Below, one piece after another: positions 1 to 14,599 of a stretch of 64,000 nucleotides of DNA; the stretch's first letter is position 1, and each line of letters starts with the position of its first letter. The notes under the pieces are model-generated. The model did not search any database. It was given only the letters and a program-made list of their open reading frames with translations, and was not told the DNA's origin. The translations under genes and the position numbers were made by a program. The stretch comes from Allium sativum (taxonomy: Eukaryota; Streptophyta; Magnoliopsida; Asparagales; Amaryllidaceae), in contig CM060922.1 of the NCBI GenBank assembly GCA_030737875.1, forward strand, positions 319,215,456 through 319,279,455. Reading direction: 5' to 3'.

Positions 1-499
1 GCCTAACGTACTGGTGTGTGTGTCTGTATATGTGTGTGTATATGAGAGCGACTATTTGGACACAAAATTAAACATAAATATAGAAACACAAAGCCTCAAC
101 CATTGGATCCTTTTTTTTATATGGAGAGGTGGAATTCATGGGGTGATCCAATGGTGCAAATCAATTGTGTCACCATATTTGTCAAACTTTTATGTCTAAA
201 TCGACTTTCCCTATATATACATATATAAACTTGTGTATAATTATCTATAAATAATTCACTAATTAACTTCTAATAGTTTATATTCAGGTCCATACATTTA
301 TATTAATTACGTAATCCAAAATTCATGTTGTTTACATAAATTTAGTTAGCTAATGTTTCTAATAAATATTAAAGAATGATAATTCAATACGATGGTTTTA
401 CTGTACTAATAGAATTGATAAAATAATTTTTTTTTATTCAATTACAATATGTAAATTACACAAAACAACAATAATAAGTTTAATTTTTTATTCTATTAT

Positions 500-603
500 C
501 ATTTAACTTAAATACATATATTTCAAATGGTAAAATATATTTATCATGCAACATTTAACTTAAAATATCTATATTTAACATGGTAAAATATATTTATCAT
601 GCA
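500..603. repeat. Tandem duplication, about 52-53 bp, two copies
   Basis: The phrase catttaactta begins at 500 and again at 552, and both copies end in taaaatatatttatcatgca (531-550 and 584-603). One single-base indel separates them. Confidence 0.8.
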
Positions 604-942
604 TTGCATTATAAAATTCCACATTTTACTCAAAATACCCATATTTAAAATTACCACAACTATTTACAAAACGCATCTCGCTTTCTCCTATGATTTACAT
701 TTCAGTCCATATATAAAGCAATTATTAAGTGTTTAGCTTGAAACAATAAGATAAACGCAATTAAGAGATATTCATTAGTTCGGTCACTAATGAAAATATG
801 AAGTTTTCAATAATATAAATCGTACCTATATCGATAAAAATTGCATTTTTATTAAACTAAAGCACATAAGTCACACGACATGCAGTATAACATAAGCAAT
901 AAGGATTTTTTGTAAAATACACTCTATAATTTCATAATACAT

Positions 943-1062
943 AGATTTTCTTTCTTAGAAACATGTTTAAGAAACACTATTATTTTCAGTTCCATTTAAC
1001 CTAGGATTTCTTTCTTAGAAACATGTTAAAGAAACACTATTATTTTCAGTTCCGTTTAACCT
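943..1062. repeat. 60-bp tandem duplication, two near-identical copies
   Basis: The phrase tttcttagaaacatgtt starts at 951 and again at 1011. The copies differ at only a few positions, for example ttccattt against ttccgttt, so the duplication looks young compared with its surroundings. Confidence 0.9.
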
Positions 1063-2176
1063 GTAAATACTATAGTAAAAACAAAACAAAAAAAATCTGC
1101 GTCTGCAAAAATCTGCACTTTAGCAAAGAAAATTAATAAGAAAATCATTTTTGGAAACGTGAGATTAAATGCAAATTTAACTTTTGAGATAAAACAAAAA
1201 ATAATAGCAAAAAAATATCAAAAAAGTATCAACAGATTCGTCGTGCATTACAAAATTATGTTCTTTTACGACAAAACTTTAATTTTATAATTTCTACAAC
1301 CTCCTACCGAACTATCTCAGTTCTCTTCTAATAATTTATATTTGACTTCATATGTTAGAGTTAATCAAGAATCTTAAAACTATAATCGAACTTAGTAAAC
1401 TATTAATTGTTGATGTGACAAATAAATCGTAAATATTTGAAATTTTGAATATTTGTACAATATTCAAATTAACAAAAAAGGGTATAAAATTCTTTTGAAT
1501 ATACAAATACATCAGTCACATAACATGATCATATATATAAGCATTGATTGCAAAATTTATTTATGATTCTTCTATATCAATACATTGGTTCATTATATTG
1601 TACAATTCTTATTTTAGCTAAAGTGCCTATATTATAAAGTTTATGCGGTTGCTTACAAAAATCGTCTCAATATCACATAATTTTGTACATTTACATCCAT
1701 ATATTTTTAATTAACCAGTAATCTTCTTTTTAATTTATTAGAATAAATTTAATTGATAAATATATATTAATTCATCCGATAATTCCTAAATGTGACGGTT
1801 TCAGTTTGTATATCACATTAATGTTAAAAAAGCAATTAAAAGATTTTTAATTTAAACACAAAGATATATAATTCAGTTATCATAAATATTTTACATCAAT
1901 AACATTACCAAAACTAATTTAATATTCATTTATCTCGATAAATTTATATTCAATGTTGAATTTTGTTTTTTAACTTTAAATACACATATTTTGACATTTT
2001 ACAGTTATGTACAGCTTCATCGACTATTTTCTATCATGTTTAGATCCATGTATTTAAATTATTTACGAAATCTCAAATTTAAAGAGTAATCTATATATCA
2101 GTTGTATATGTATACATACACTTATTAATAAAAATGACAATTTTTTTTTGTGTTTAACTATATAGGTATATAGATT

Positions 2177-2179
<3 letters not shown>

Positions 2180-2260
<81 letters not shown>
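2180..2260. repeat. Compound (AC)n(AT)n(GT)n microsatellite, a near-perfect palindrome
   Basis: About 33 bases of alternating CA are followed by 24 bases of AT and 24 bases of GT. CA and GT are complementary and AT is self-complementary, so the whole tract can fold on itself or extrude as a cruciform. Confidence 0.95.
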
Positions 2261-2770
2261 ATTTATTTATGTACATGAACAATAATAACTATGTGAATTT
2301 GTAAATTAACTGTAACCAATTATGTACACAAACTATAAATGCATCATACATAACATAAAAACATTCTATTTTTAACTTCAAATAACTCCACATCAAAATC
2401 TCTATAATTTTTTTAAAGAGTCCTTTTCAGTTTATTCAAATTATTTACTACTAAGTCAATATATTTTAACTAATTACATAATTTACAATTTAACATATAT
2501 ATAAAAAATAAGTTATATAATATTGTTAATTCATCTAAAATATTTATAATATGTTAGTTTCAACTAGAATACTTGCTAATAATAATAGTAAGAATAATAA
2601 AATTATTGTTTTCCTTCAAAGAAATATAAATTACAAACACATAACATGTATAAACAACAACAACAACAACAATAATTGTATTATATTTATTTTGCCGAAT
2701 TACTATGTGTTGTATAATAAAGTTCCAATTTTAACATTAAAATTTTAAAATCTATATTTTATAAAATTAT

Positions 2771-2797
2771 CGTGTGCAACGCACGCGTTACACACTA
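2771..2797 (+). other. Candidate Helitron 3' hairpin plus CTAG end
   Basis: CGTGTGC (2771-2777) can pair with GCACGCG (2781-2787), seven pairs including one G-T wobble, across an AAC loop. CTAG follows at 2794-2797 with T as the next base. This matches the known Helitron pattern of a hairpin 10-12 nt before CTRR and insertion next to T. A second CTAGT at 2803 makes the exact end ambiguous. Confidence 0.45.
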
Positions 2798-3283
2798 GTA
2801 GTCTAGTATTGTATATTATTATTCTATCCAAACAACAAAAAATTATCAAGACAATATAGATAAATTCAGGTATTACCCATAACCAAATTCAAGAAACTAG
2901 CCATATATGCATAAGTGTATAATACACCTTAAACTGGATGTGCAAGTTGAGATTTGATGTAGCTTAATTCTTCTAGCCTTTCCCCGTTAGTTTCCCTTCC
3001 ATTTGATATTGATAAAGGTCGACCTCCTAAATGTTTAGTTTGAGACATGTTTGTAAAATGAAGAACGAATGCAAATATGAAAGGTTATAACAATAACGAC
3101 TTAGTATATCCCTCTTTTGTCCTTCTTATAAGATATTTTTATGTTAATTCAATTGATTAATTGATAAGGAGGAACTATATTACTTATCAAGTCTCATCTC
3201 ATTATCCTTATATATTATTCTTAATTAATCTATCCAATTAAATTTTCCTAAATAATATTATGCTAAAAATTAGGGGTGTTACA
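2798..3283 (-). other. Non-coding; possible LTR terminus at 3283
   Basis: No gene is visible. Read on the minus strand from 3283 the sequence starts TGTAACACCCCTAAT, the typical 5' start of a plant Ty3/Gypsy LTR, with a TATA-like ATATATAAGG about 80 bases further in. No partner terminus or target duplication was found, so this is at best a truncated LTR. Confidence 0.25.
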
Positions 3284-5544
<2,261 letters not shown>

Positions 5545-5813
5545 ATCCCCATATGTGTTCAACTTCAAAACAACGCAGCAGGTCTTATTCCAATGCAAGA
5601 ACACATGTATTTCCAGTTTCAAAACAGAGCAGGGTAAATATGTCAAGTAGTGTATGACCAACGAATTCCCAGTTTTACCAAGGCAAAGACAACCAAACAA
5701 TATGCAGCATTGAAATATGTATGTTTCAGTACAGCACAACATATCCCATGATGAACTAACTATATGTAAATAAGTTTGCCAATACCTGTGCGTATATACA
5801 CATATGAATATAT

Positions 5814-5860
5814 ACACACACGCACACACAGAGTGTTCACACACACACACACACACACAT
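5814..5860. repeat. Interrupted (CA)n microsatellite
   Basis: Two CA runs, about 5814-5830 and 5838-5859, are separated by gagtgtt. Confidence 0.9.
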
Positions 5861-7245
5861 ATAGAATAACATAACATGACAAATTTTAGGAGGGGCCGAC
5901 ACAGTAGTAAGCACGCACATATATAAGATGAAATTTAGTTTTATTTCTTTTTCACCAGTCATGCACGACAACAAAATGCCATATATGTCAAGTATGTCAA
6001 GATTGACAAGCATAAATTGAGCAAGTAAACCAATAAGGCAGCGATTCTTGTTTAAAAAACAAGGCATGAGTAATGGTGTACTCAGCTATGAGCTTAAGTG
6101 GATAGCCTATCAAACAGGGCAATACATGTTAGTGTGCTCACAGAGTATAGTATATAAAATCTGCATGGCCAAAACCCGTGTGCAAGCAAAGCATAAAGAG
6201 GAAAACATATGAATACTGGGTTCCAAATGCAAACGAACCATGAAACAAGCCAACATATGCAAATTGGTCACAATATATGCGTAGACCATCATACAATGGA
6301 TAAATGCAAGGAGAAAGTGCTGCCAACAGCATATGAAGAAATGACAAGAGCAAGTGAAGATGGTGACATGCAATAAGCTATAACAGACCAGTGTAAGTGC
6401 ATGCAAGAGAAAAAAATGTGGCAACACCAATTCAACAAAGGCTCACACTAGCGTATGAAGCAACACCAAAGAACAGATCAATGCCAGGTCAACAGCAAGA
6501 ACAACGAATGCTAGCAGTAGCCACAAGTGAGAACTTGAATATTATATTTTAATTTATACTAATGTCGAATTACATAAAATAAAGCAAATCCTGAGAGGGT
6601 ACTCACCTTAAATCAACGCGGTAGCTCTAGTTGGTCGGAGTTCACCAACGATGGTGACGACAACACAACAACTAGGGACTAATGGCTTGGATTTGTTGGT
6701 GCAAGCATGGTAGGACAAGCTCTAAATTAGCTTAGTGTTTATATTTCAAATAATCACGGTCACATATATGATGATTTCATTCCAACCCAATTTCAAATAT
6801 ACAAATGAATTAAAATTTTGAGTTCTTAAATTATATTTTGATTTTATATTGCAAATTCAAGTTCAATTAGATATATTATCTTTTAAGTTCTTAAGTTATA
6901 TTCAAATTTAAATTTCGAAATCAAATTCAAATGTCCCAACAATATAATTTAATTAGTTTAAAATATCAATAACTTTTTAATTTTAATCAACCATTTAAGT
7001 TCACAAATTGAAATTAACCTTATACTTACAAATCTTGTTCAAAACTAGATTAAAATAATCTAGATTTAAAATTCTAAACAACTTTTAAGTATAAATGTTC
7101 ATTTCAACACTTGATTTTCATATTTTCAAATGCCAAAATTATTGGGTTGTTATATACCCATTCTCAAGGATCATTGTTGATCCAAATGATGATGTGGTCA
7201 TGTTTGGTAGTGGGAAGTTGCAGCTGAAATATAGGAGAAATGTTG
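5861..7245. other. Non-coding stretch, no gene recognised
   Basis: 6110-6430 is open on the minus strand, but its translation is a hydrophobic, cysteine-rich composition without recognisable domains. A sequence reading AG|GTGAGT on the minus strand near 6607 resembles a splice donor, but no coding exon could be tied to it. 6740-7240 is very AT-rich. Confidence 0.4.
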
Positions 7246-9011
7246 TGTAATAACCCTGAATTTCTGAACCAATTTAAAATTTTATTTTTAATTGATTTAA
7301 TGGATTTTGAATATTTAAAATGATTTATTTTGAGAATTAATGATTTAAAATTTATTTAAATCAAAGTTAGAACATATAAATTTATTTTAATTATAAAACG
7401 AGCCTGAATTGGCGCGATAGTTTGAAAATTAGATTTTAAATTTCAATTGAATATACATAATTTAATATAAATCGGATTTCACTGAAACTAGAAACATTAG
7501 AATCTGTTTAATAATATGTTTCTAACGAATGTAAGAAACTAAGATTTCATTTTATAAATTGTAAGTTTGTCCAATTTTAAATTTAGAATAGTCGCTATGG
7601 AATTTATATATATATTTTAAATAATATAAATAGCCCTTAAAAATAGTCATTTTGCAAACGACCTCCGTTTTTGATGAAACCACTTTTGTTGGATATGAAA
7701 TGTCAAATTATAGTCAGGTTTCGAATTTCATAATTTTTGGAATTAATATGTTAGCGTGGTGAATTTAAATGTGTTTGGTAAATTCAGTTTAAATTTAATC
7801 GATTAGAAAAAGGGCCATTTTTCAAACGGTCTCCAAATTTGAAGAAATTAGTTTTGTTAGGACTGTATCTTATTTTTCGGTAATTTTTGGAGTTAGTATA
7901 CGGCCTCGGTAAATTAAAATGTAGGTTCAAATTCAATATTGACCATTATATTAATTTATATTTTAATTTTGATAAAAACTAATCGAAACGGTCAAATGGG
8001 CTTATGAAACATATCCCATTGTGTCCAAAATGGGGGTATTTAGCTAGAGGTAACAGTCGTTGGGTTTGATACGGAGTTCGGAGATTAAACAAGGCATTTT
8101 ACGAATTAAATTATATTTAAAATATAATATATATATACCCTTTTAGGTCCTAACCCTAGTTCCTTCATTTACTTTCCGCTGTCATTCTCTAATCAACGAA
8201 TAAATCATTCGGATTTAATCATTTTTTTCTTTAGATCCATTCAATAATACACGAAAATTCCAACTGCAATACTGAAGAGTGAGTTGAGATTTAAGTGTTG
8301 AACGGCTGTGATGGTTTTTGGTTGTGAGGACAACTAGAATTTTGAGCTCGAACTGGAGGCCATCGCTGAGATTTTCAGGGTGATTTGGGGTGTCGAGATC
8401 TCCGTAGGGGAGGGCGGTGGCAAGCGTGACGAAGCTCGACGAGGTGGCGGTGGTAGATGGTGCTCCGACACCCTAGAAAGACGTGTGCAGGTTGAAGAAG
8501 GTTAGAAGCTTTTCTCGGTTTTGTTCCAGGAAGAATACGAGAATAGGGGTGAGGGATTAACACGTGAAATTAGTTTTAATTATGTATTAATTAATTAATG
8601 TAATTAATCTTTGTAATGTTATGTCTTTGTCAAACGGTATTGGAATTCAGTGAAACGACTTGCCTTGGACTCGTGTTGACGATATCTACACAATGGAACG
8701 GACTAGAATGGAAATGGAAGCTGTTGAAGATTTTGATAAAATTAAACATCCATTTAATTTTATTAAAAAGCAATCCTCAAATAAAGAATGGCGGAGTGGA
8801 ACCCAAAGTGAGAATTCTCTCACTAAAATCTTGTACAGTTATTTATTTTATAACTGCATATATGAACTACTAGTATTGATTTTTATTAGTTTTTAATCAT
8901 CAAAAATGTTATACGGTGCTTGCTGGTTCACATTCACTGTTCTTTGAAAACTATGGATGATTCAGTTGACTGTATTGTGTTGTGATTGTGATGTGAAATG
9001 GAGTAAAAATA

Positions 9012-9248
9012 AAATATATGCGGTGTACGAAATATATATGCGATGTGAAAAATATATATATGCGGTGTATAAAATATATATGCGTTGTTAAAAATATATA
9101 TGTTTTGAATAAAAATATATATGCGGTGCATGAAATATATATATGCGATGTGTAAAATACATATGCGATGTGAAAAATATATATGTGTTTAATAAAAATA
9201 TATATATGCGATGTCAAAAATATATATGCGGTGTTTAACAAATATATG
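9012..9248. repeat. Minisatellite of 18-28-bp units (aatatatatgcGgtgt type)
   Basis: About ten imperfect copies of a unit containing tatatatgcggtgt or tatatatgcgatgt are separated by short A-rich spacers, inside LTR remnant F. The isoleucine/tyrosine/histidine-rich minus-strand frames here are repeat translations. Confidence 0.85.
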
Positions 9249-9483
9249 TGATATATAAAATTGTCATGTATTGTAATAAATATTGATTGGTTAAAAATAT
9301 GATTTTTAACTTATATATGAGATATAGAAAGTTGTCATGTAATGGAATAATTATTGTATTGCTAAAAATATATTTTTTTAAATATATATGCACTGTATAA
9401 AATTGTCATGTAATGAAATAATTATTGGATTGTTAAAAATATAACTTTTAACATATATATGCACTATATAAAATTGTCATGTA
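9249..9483. repeat. 71-bp tandem repeat, about four copies
   Basis: The word ttgtcatgta starts at 9261, 9332, 9403 and 9474, an exact 71-base period. The intervening sequences (atatatgcactgtataaaa type) are clearly related. It adjoins the shorter-unit minisatellite. Confidence 0.9.
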
Positions 9484-11451
9484 ATGAAATATTCAATTTT
9501 GATTTAAAATTGAAATGGAAGTTGGAATCGTTTTTCAAACGAATTTATAAAATACGTTTTAAATGAAAATCGATGATATATATTATATATATTTAATGGC
9601 TTGAATAGAACGTGCCACGCAGCGACCGTTCGCGAATTTCAACCATTAACTTCAATTTGATGTAACGGGGGATCCGATCGTCGGATTCTCCTAAAACCAG
9701 AACCGTTGGGTTCGTATCGAAAAGATTTTTCCAATGAATATAAGATATTTAAATTTGAACGGTTGATTTCAAATTGTGTCCAAATCAATTTCAGAAAAGG
9801 TCGCTATGAATGTAGTTCGCTGGCCTTATTGAAAACCAACTATAATGGCCTTAATAAAATTATTAAAAATATGGAAAAATTGTGTAAAATCATAATAAAT
9901 GATTTGGAAAGTTTTTGGATGAAAAATTCCATATTTGAAAAGATATTTTTATCTGAATGAACTAGTTAATAACTAGAATAATAATCCAATGATTTTTAGA
10001 AATAATAAATTGGATTGAAATGGTTTTAATTTAACCATAATTTTCCAACGAATGAAGTGGAAAGGATTTAAATAGAAATAATCTTTGGAATATTTCGATA
10101 TTGGATTCCGTGATTATACAGATATTGTTGAGGAATTTGGAAGATACAAATACCGTTATTCCTAATACGATATCCGTCAGTTTCAGAATTTGATGTTGAA
10201 TATAAGTCGATATTATTTCTATTCAGAGCCTTATATTTAATATCAAATTGGATTTTGGGGTTTATAGTGAACAATGTTTTAAATAACAGTCATTCTCTTT
10301 AACCCAATTAACAGTGAATATATGATTTGGAATTTATAATCTTTTAAATAACATTAATGGAATTTTCCAAAGAAAAGTTTTCTAATTTAATATATTAAAT
10401 TGGAATTAAATGGAATTTGATTTGGTAATAATTAAGATGAGCTTCTATAAAGGAAGACTGTTACTATATATGGAATTTAAAAGGCTTTGCATTTATTCCA
10501 CTTATAGTGTTAGTTTGATACGGAAATTTATATCGATTACGACTGATTGGATTTCCGTGAAGATTCCATTTTGATGGAAGATGGTTTTGGGGTTTATCAT
10601 GAACTTTATTTTAAAGGACATTGATTCTTTAACCCAGTTAAAAGCAGGATTAATTTCTAGAAAGTTGAATAATCATTAAGAAAGGATTTGTGAAACTAAA
10701 ACTGAACTAGATTTTTAATAAATCTTTAATTAGATTAGAATGAAGGAATGATAATTAAATTTACCAAAACATGAGATGTGGTATAAACCAAATATACTTG
10801 GTTGTTGATATTCCTGATTGTGATTGATTGATTGTTCGGATTGTGCTCGACCAGTTTATGAGCAAAATATTCTTTTACATTTAGCATTGGGTTGGGTAGA
10901 AATATTGGTATGCTAACATCTTGTGAAACACTTCACGGTTTGACTATGAGATGTTTAGCAATGTTGTTGACTTCATTTCAAATTTAATGAATGATTTTGA
11001 AATGATATTTTCTTAAGTGATGTAGAAATGTATTCCCGATTTTGGACAGGGAATGTTTTATAAAGATGTTTTATAAAATAGAAAGGATTTTGAGTGTTAA
11101 ACCCGATGTTTCTAAAACGATTTGGAAATGTATTATGGTTTGACATTGTAGTTTAACACATAACCGATTAGATGCTATTGACGATATATCTGTTTGGTGG
11201 CGGAGAATTTATTCTTTTGCTTAACACCCTTCTTTGAGACGTACAAGCTCAAAGGTTATGTGATTAATAGTGACTGATCATATGTGTGAATTGCTAATGT
11301 AAAGTACTATATTTTGGAAAGTACTTGTGATTATTATATTGTGAAATGATTTTCCCTAGTTCAGGAAATAAAAATGATTTAGTATATGGCAAAAGATTCT
11401 GGTAACCCGGACGACTAAAAGTATGGGTGAGATGGCGGTGTAGTCCCCGAG

Positions 11452-11487
11452 GGCGTAGGATTGTGCATCGTCAGTGTAGCCTACGCC
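11452..11487. other. 8-bp perfect inverted repeat in LTR remnant F
   Basis: GGCGTAGG (11452-11459) is perfectly complementary to CCTACGCC (11480-11487). GATGGCG at 11431 can alternatively pair with CGCCATC at 11484. The region lies in the part of the LTR where other families carry hairpin modules. Confidence 0.6.
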
Positions 11488-11500
11488 ATCGTGGGAGGTG

Positions 11501-11552
<52 letters not shown>

Positions 11553-11556
11553 CACA
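11501..11556. repeat. Compound (CG)(CA)n(TA)n microsatellite
   Basis: CGCGCG is followed by a CA run and then a TA run, inside LTR remnant F. Confidence 0.95.
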
Positions 11557-12430
11557 CATACATATCGAGTTGGTGAGGTGCGTACCCTTTGCCTTGTCTA
11601 AGGAGAGCCCGATATTTGGTTGCATACTTGTTTGTATGCATTGTGATGTTTTGGAATTCATATTTCCAAGATTTTGGTTTGAGATCCCGAAGTGAAATCT
11701 ACTTTATTATGAAAGCTAATATGTATTTCAAATGATTTGAAATAGGAATCGGGAAATAAAGTCCGAAGAAATAATTTCTGTAAAGTGAATTGTATTTAGG
11801 AAAAATCTATGTTTGGAATTAAGCCTAAATGGGTAGATTGGAAAATTGCATGTTGTATGATGCATTGTAGATCCATATGTATATTATTATTGGGTATTGT
11901 TTAGGCACTGGTGTTCATGGGGTAAACCTGTTCCGTGACATGCGGCGTGGTCCTGTGATTTACCATGTTTTAAAGTGAAGTTAATAACTGTTTTTAGTTC
12001 TCACACCAGTCCCATGACGGACTCAGAGTTTATTGTTTCCACCTAAACTTTGGGTGCTCATATTTTCCACACGGGCATCTAGTAATTTTGGTTTTGCAGA
12101 TATTCATTTTCACAGGATCTTAGATTACAGCTGGAGCTATATTCGGAAAGCTTTGTATCCGTCTTTTCTTTCAGTTGTATCAATTGATTTATTTCCGCTA
12201 CGCATTGTATTTATACATTTTTATTTCCACTGCTATGTAAATTTTTAATCTTTGATATTATTATATTTCTGTTGTGTAATATTTAATCATACTCTGATAT
12301 TCTTGTACTCTGTTGGAATTGTTGTAATAACAATGAAATGTTCTATTGTTTGCGTTCTGATGCGTTGTGTTCTCAAAGCAATCCGTTGTTTTACGTCTCT
12401 TCGGAGATCGGGGTATTTCGGATCGTTAAG

Positions 12431-13073
12431 GTGAGATCATGGAAGAGCATAATTTGATGGTTTACAGCTATATATAAACAGGTAGGGACGCTCTTTTATC
12501 TCCCTCTCCTATTCCATTTATTACATCTAGTAATTACCCGCGGATCGTCATTGATCCATAAGAATCGTAATAATAAAGTCAGCAATAAAAGTTTAAAAAT
12601 TTCAAGTGAACATGGGTCTTGGTTGATCAAACCAAGATAAATATTGTATGTATTATTATTTTTACTCGTTTTCAATTATATTTCTTCCTCTTTCTTCCCT
12701 TCTAATTCTTATTGCGTGTTTGTGTTACTTATGGTCCAAACAGATGTAGACAAATTTAAATTATGGATCATATACTATTTTTTTATTAGAATTTTTTAAT
12801 ATTATTGCAGATACTACATAGTTACATATGTTAATACTCTATTTTATTGATTTAATTCACACCAATAATTTATTTATTTTAAATTGGTTTAAAAGCTTGG
12901 ATTTTCACATTTTTGGCCCCAAAATTCATTTTTCTCTCCATACTTGTTTTTCGAAACAATGAGATTTATCTTGTTACATTCTTCATTGATTTTTTTTTGC
13001 TAGTATTCATTATAAATTACGTGAATAATTGATATATAGAGTTGTACGATTTATTGTTTTTAAACTTCAATGT
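12431..13073. other. Non-coding stretch upstream of the CACTA element
   Basis: AT-rich, no coding potential seen. The three bases 13074-13076 (TTC) form the left target duplication of the CACTA insertion. Confidence 0.6.
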
Positions 13074-13076
13074 TTC

Positions 13077-13325
13077 CACTACAACAAAATGACCCTATTA
13101 CAACGGTGGAACACCGTTGTAATATACATTTTACAACGGTGGGCAAAACGTTGTGTATTAAGAAGTTGTAATAGACTAATATCTTTTACAACTTTTTTGC
13201 ACTGTTGTAACACCGTTGTAATATGTATATTTTACAACTTTTTTCCACAGTTGTAATAAACTTTATTACAACAGTTATGCACCGTTGTAATAAAATCTAC
13301 TACAACTGTTATGCACCGTTGTGAT
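13077..13325. repeat. CACTA left terminal and subterminal repeats
   Basis: After the TIR come about eight copies of a TACAACNGTTGTAA-related motif in both orientations. The first pair forms a perfect 12-bp inverted repeat: ATTACAACGGTG (13097-13108), loop GAA, CACCGTTGTAAT (13112-13123). Subterminal repeats of this kind are where CACTA-family DNA-binding transposon proteins attach. Confidence 0.88.
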
Positions 13326-13554
13326 TGACATTTGGGTTTTAAAAAAAATAAACATCTTTGGCAACTGAAAAGAACATTAAACTAAATATAGCAATACTCC
13401 ATAAGCAAATCCGATATTACAATTATTTGCAAACTAATTTATTAAAATACTCAAATATTCAGTATTACAAACAATAAGTTTTAGACAACACCGTTGTATT
13501 ACAAACAATAATTCAAAATCTTCAACAAGTGCTACGATATATGAACCGGAAATT

Positions 13555-14240
13555 TACATGATCCTTTGGCTTGTGAGACCTTCATACTCAACTTGTTATG
13601 CTTGTGGAAGATCAAAGTGATACAATGTAACATGAGGCTCAATACCTGCAAGTATTGAAATCTCTTATTCTAATTTACAAATTTCAAAGAGACTGGATTA
13701 CTTGAAAATTTCAGTTGTTAATACCATAGCTAACAAGTGCATCAATCAGATCGTTGTAGTATCGTAAACCTTTGGGATTTACAGGCCCTCTTCCATCTGC
13801 AAAAAGCATATTTATTACTATTGATTTTTGATTTTAATGTTTACTATTTTTGTCTAGATAAAAATGAAACCAATTGATTATTTTACCAGGAATAAGCCGA
13901 GACCAAGATATTGAGAATCGGTAGGCAGCCAAACCTATATCATGCATCAACCTTTCATCTTCCTGTCATTGTACAAAAGTCAAAATGATCAGTAAACAAA
14001 ATAAAATAAGCAGACTGTGATTTATTTTCATCTGTACTAGGTGTACAGTTGTTCATTTATATTGTATATCTCAAACTTTTCTTATTCCAAAGTTTTTGTT
14101 TTTATTTTTTTTAATAAAAATATACACTGAAAACTTACCTTGTATCTGTGATACTGATCAGCTGCTATATCTCCATAAGCTGGTAGGTTGTCTTTACTGC
14201 AATGTTCATAGACAGTGTGCCATATTACTGCCGTGTCATT
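13555..14240 (-). pseudogene. Captured exon fragments of a GH1 beta-glucosidase
   Basis: Four minus-strand exon pieces with proper GT/AG borders encode consecutive parts of the N-terminal half of a plant family 1 beta-glucosidase. The first runs from about 14240 to 14139 and includes YGDIAADQYHRYK. The second is 13962-13887 (EDERLMHDIGLAAYRF then SISWSRLIP). The third is 13796-13735 ([17 protein letters not shown]). The fourth runs from 13645 to about 13555 (EPHVTLYHFDLPQA). Intron phases join these in the order and spacing normal for GH1 genes. An in-frame stop follows DLPQA, and the barrel's catalytic acid/base and nucleophile regions are absent, so no active enzyme is possible. The fragment lies wholly inside the CACTA element and was presumably copied from a host gene. 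Identification as GH1 is secure; the donor gene is unknown. Confidence 0.88.
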
Positions 14241-14514
14241 TCATATAGTTGTTAACAGAATGACCTATAACAATATATTAAAGAAAAGCATTTGTGTGTT
14301 AATAATCAAGTTCATGAGTACCACAGTGAAACTAAGAATTGGTGATTGCACAAGATATATATTATTTTTATAATTTGTGCATAAGCTTGACGGACTGAAG
14401 CATGGATAATGCAAGCATGTATGCTAATTATGTACCACTTACAGCATGGCCTAATTATCTCATTTCATTGAATCAAATAGATATCCCAGAAATGTAATAT
14501 GGTAGCATCAATAC

Positions 14515-14571
14515 CTGGCTCTCCTCCATTTGGCTCTTCAACCATATCTTCTCCCAATCTTCATCCTTCAT
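14515..14571 (-). other. Possible short first exon inside the CACTA element
   Basis: An ATG at 14571-14569 opens 19 codons (MKDEDWEKIWLKSQMEESQ) running straight into a CAG|GTAT donor-like site at 14514. A stop lies in frame just upstream, so the ATG would be a true start. I recognise no family. It lies directly upstream of the GH1 exons on the same strand and could be the start of a chimeric transcript, but a chance frame of this size is quite possible. Confidence 0.25.
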
Positions 14572-14599
14572 TGTGGACTAATTGAATTAACAATCTATT

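Larger units (their letters stand above)
1..2797 (+). mobile_element. AT-rich non-coding block ending in a Helitron-like 3' terminus
   Basis: The block has no convincing coding region. It is extremely AT-rich and carries diverged repeated phrases, such as variants of taacttaaatacacatattt and ccatatattt, suggesting internal repetition. Its right end has the layout of a plant Helitron 3' end: a short GC-rich hairpin, about ten bases, then CTAG followed by T. The matching 5' TC terminus could not be found, so the left boundary is arbitrary and may lie outside the window. A non-autonomous Helitron is an inference; no Rep/helicase coding sequence is present. Confidence 0.35.
7246..12430 (+). mobile_element. 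Old LTR remnant (family F), related to the LTR of element B
   Basis: The block starts TGTAATAACCCTGAA. It shares with the LTR of B, in the same order, a phrase around aatataaatcggattt followed by gtgaaac/ctgaaac (near 7469) and one around tcattttgcaaacg...gtttttgatgaaa (near 7648). A TATA-like tract lies at 8127-8140. A GTGAGT donor-like site is at 8279, an acceptor-like ttttgcag near 12098, and a hairpin at 12008-12023 in the position seen in the other families. The right end (gatcgttaag) resembles the B terminus gtcgttaca but is mutated, and I found no target duplication. It is probably a decayed solo or truncated LTR; no retroelement genes follow. Confidence 0.6.

Noticed and set aside
6600..6720. 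Possible minus-strand exon with a GTGAGT donor
   Set aside because: No acceptor, continuation or recognisable peptide could be connected to it.
7241..12435. Intact solo LTR with target duplication for remnant F
   Set aside because: The flanks TGTTG and GTGAG do not match and the right terminus is mutated, so only a decayed LTR is claimed.
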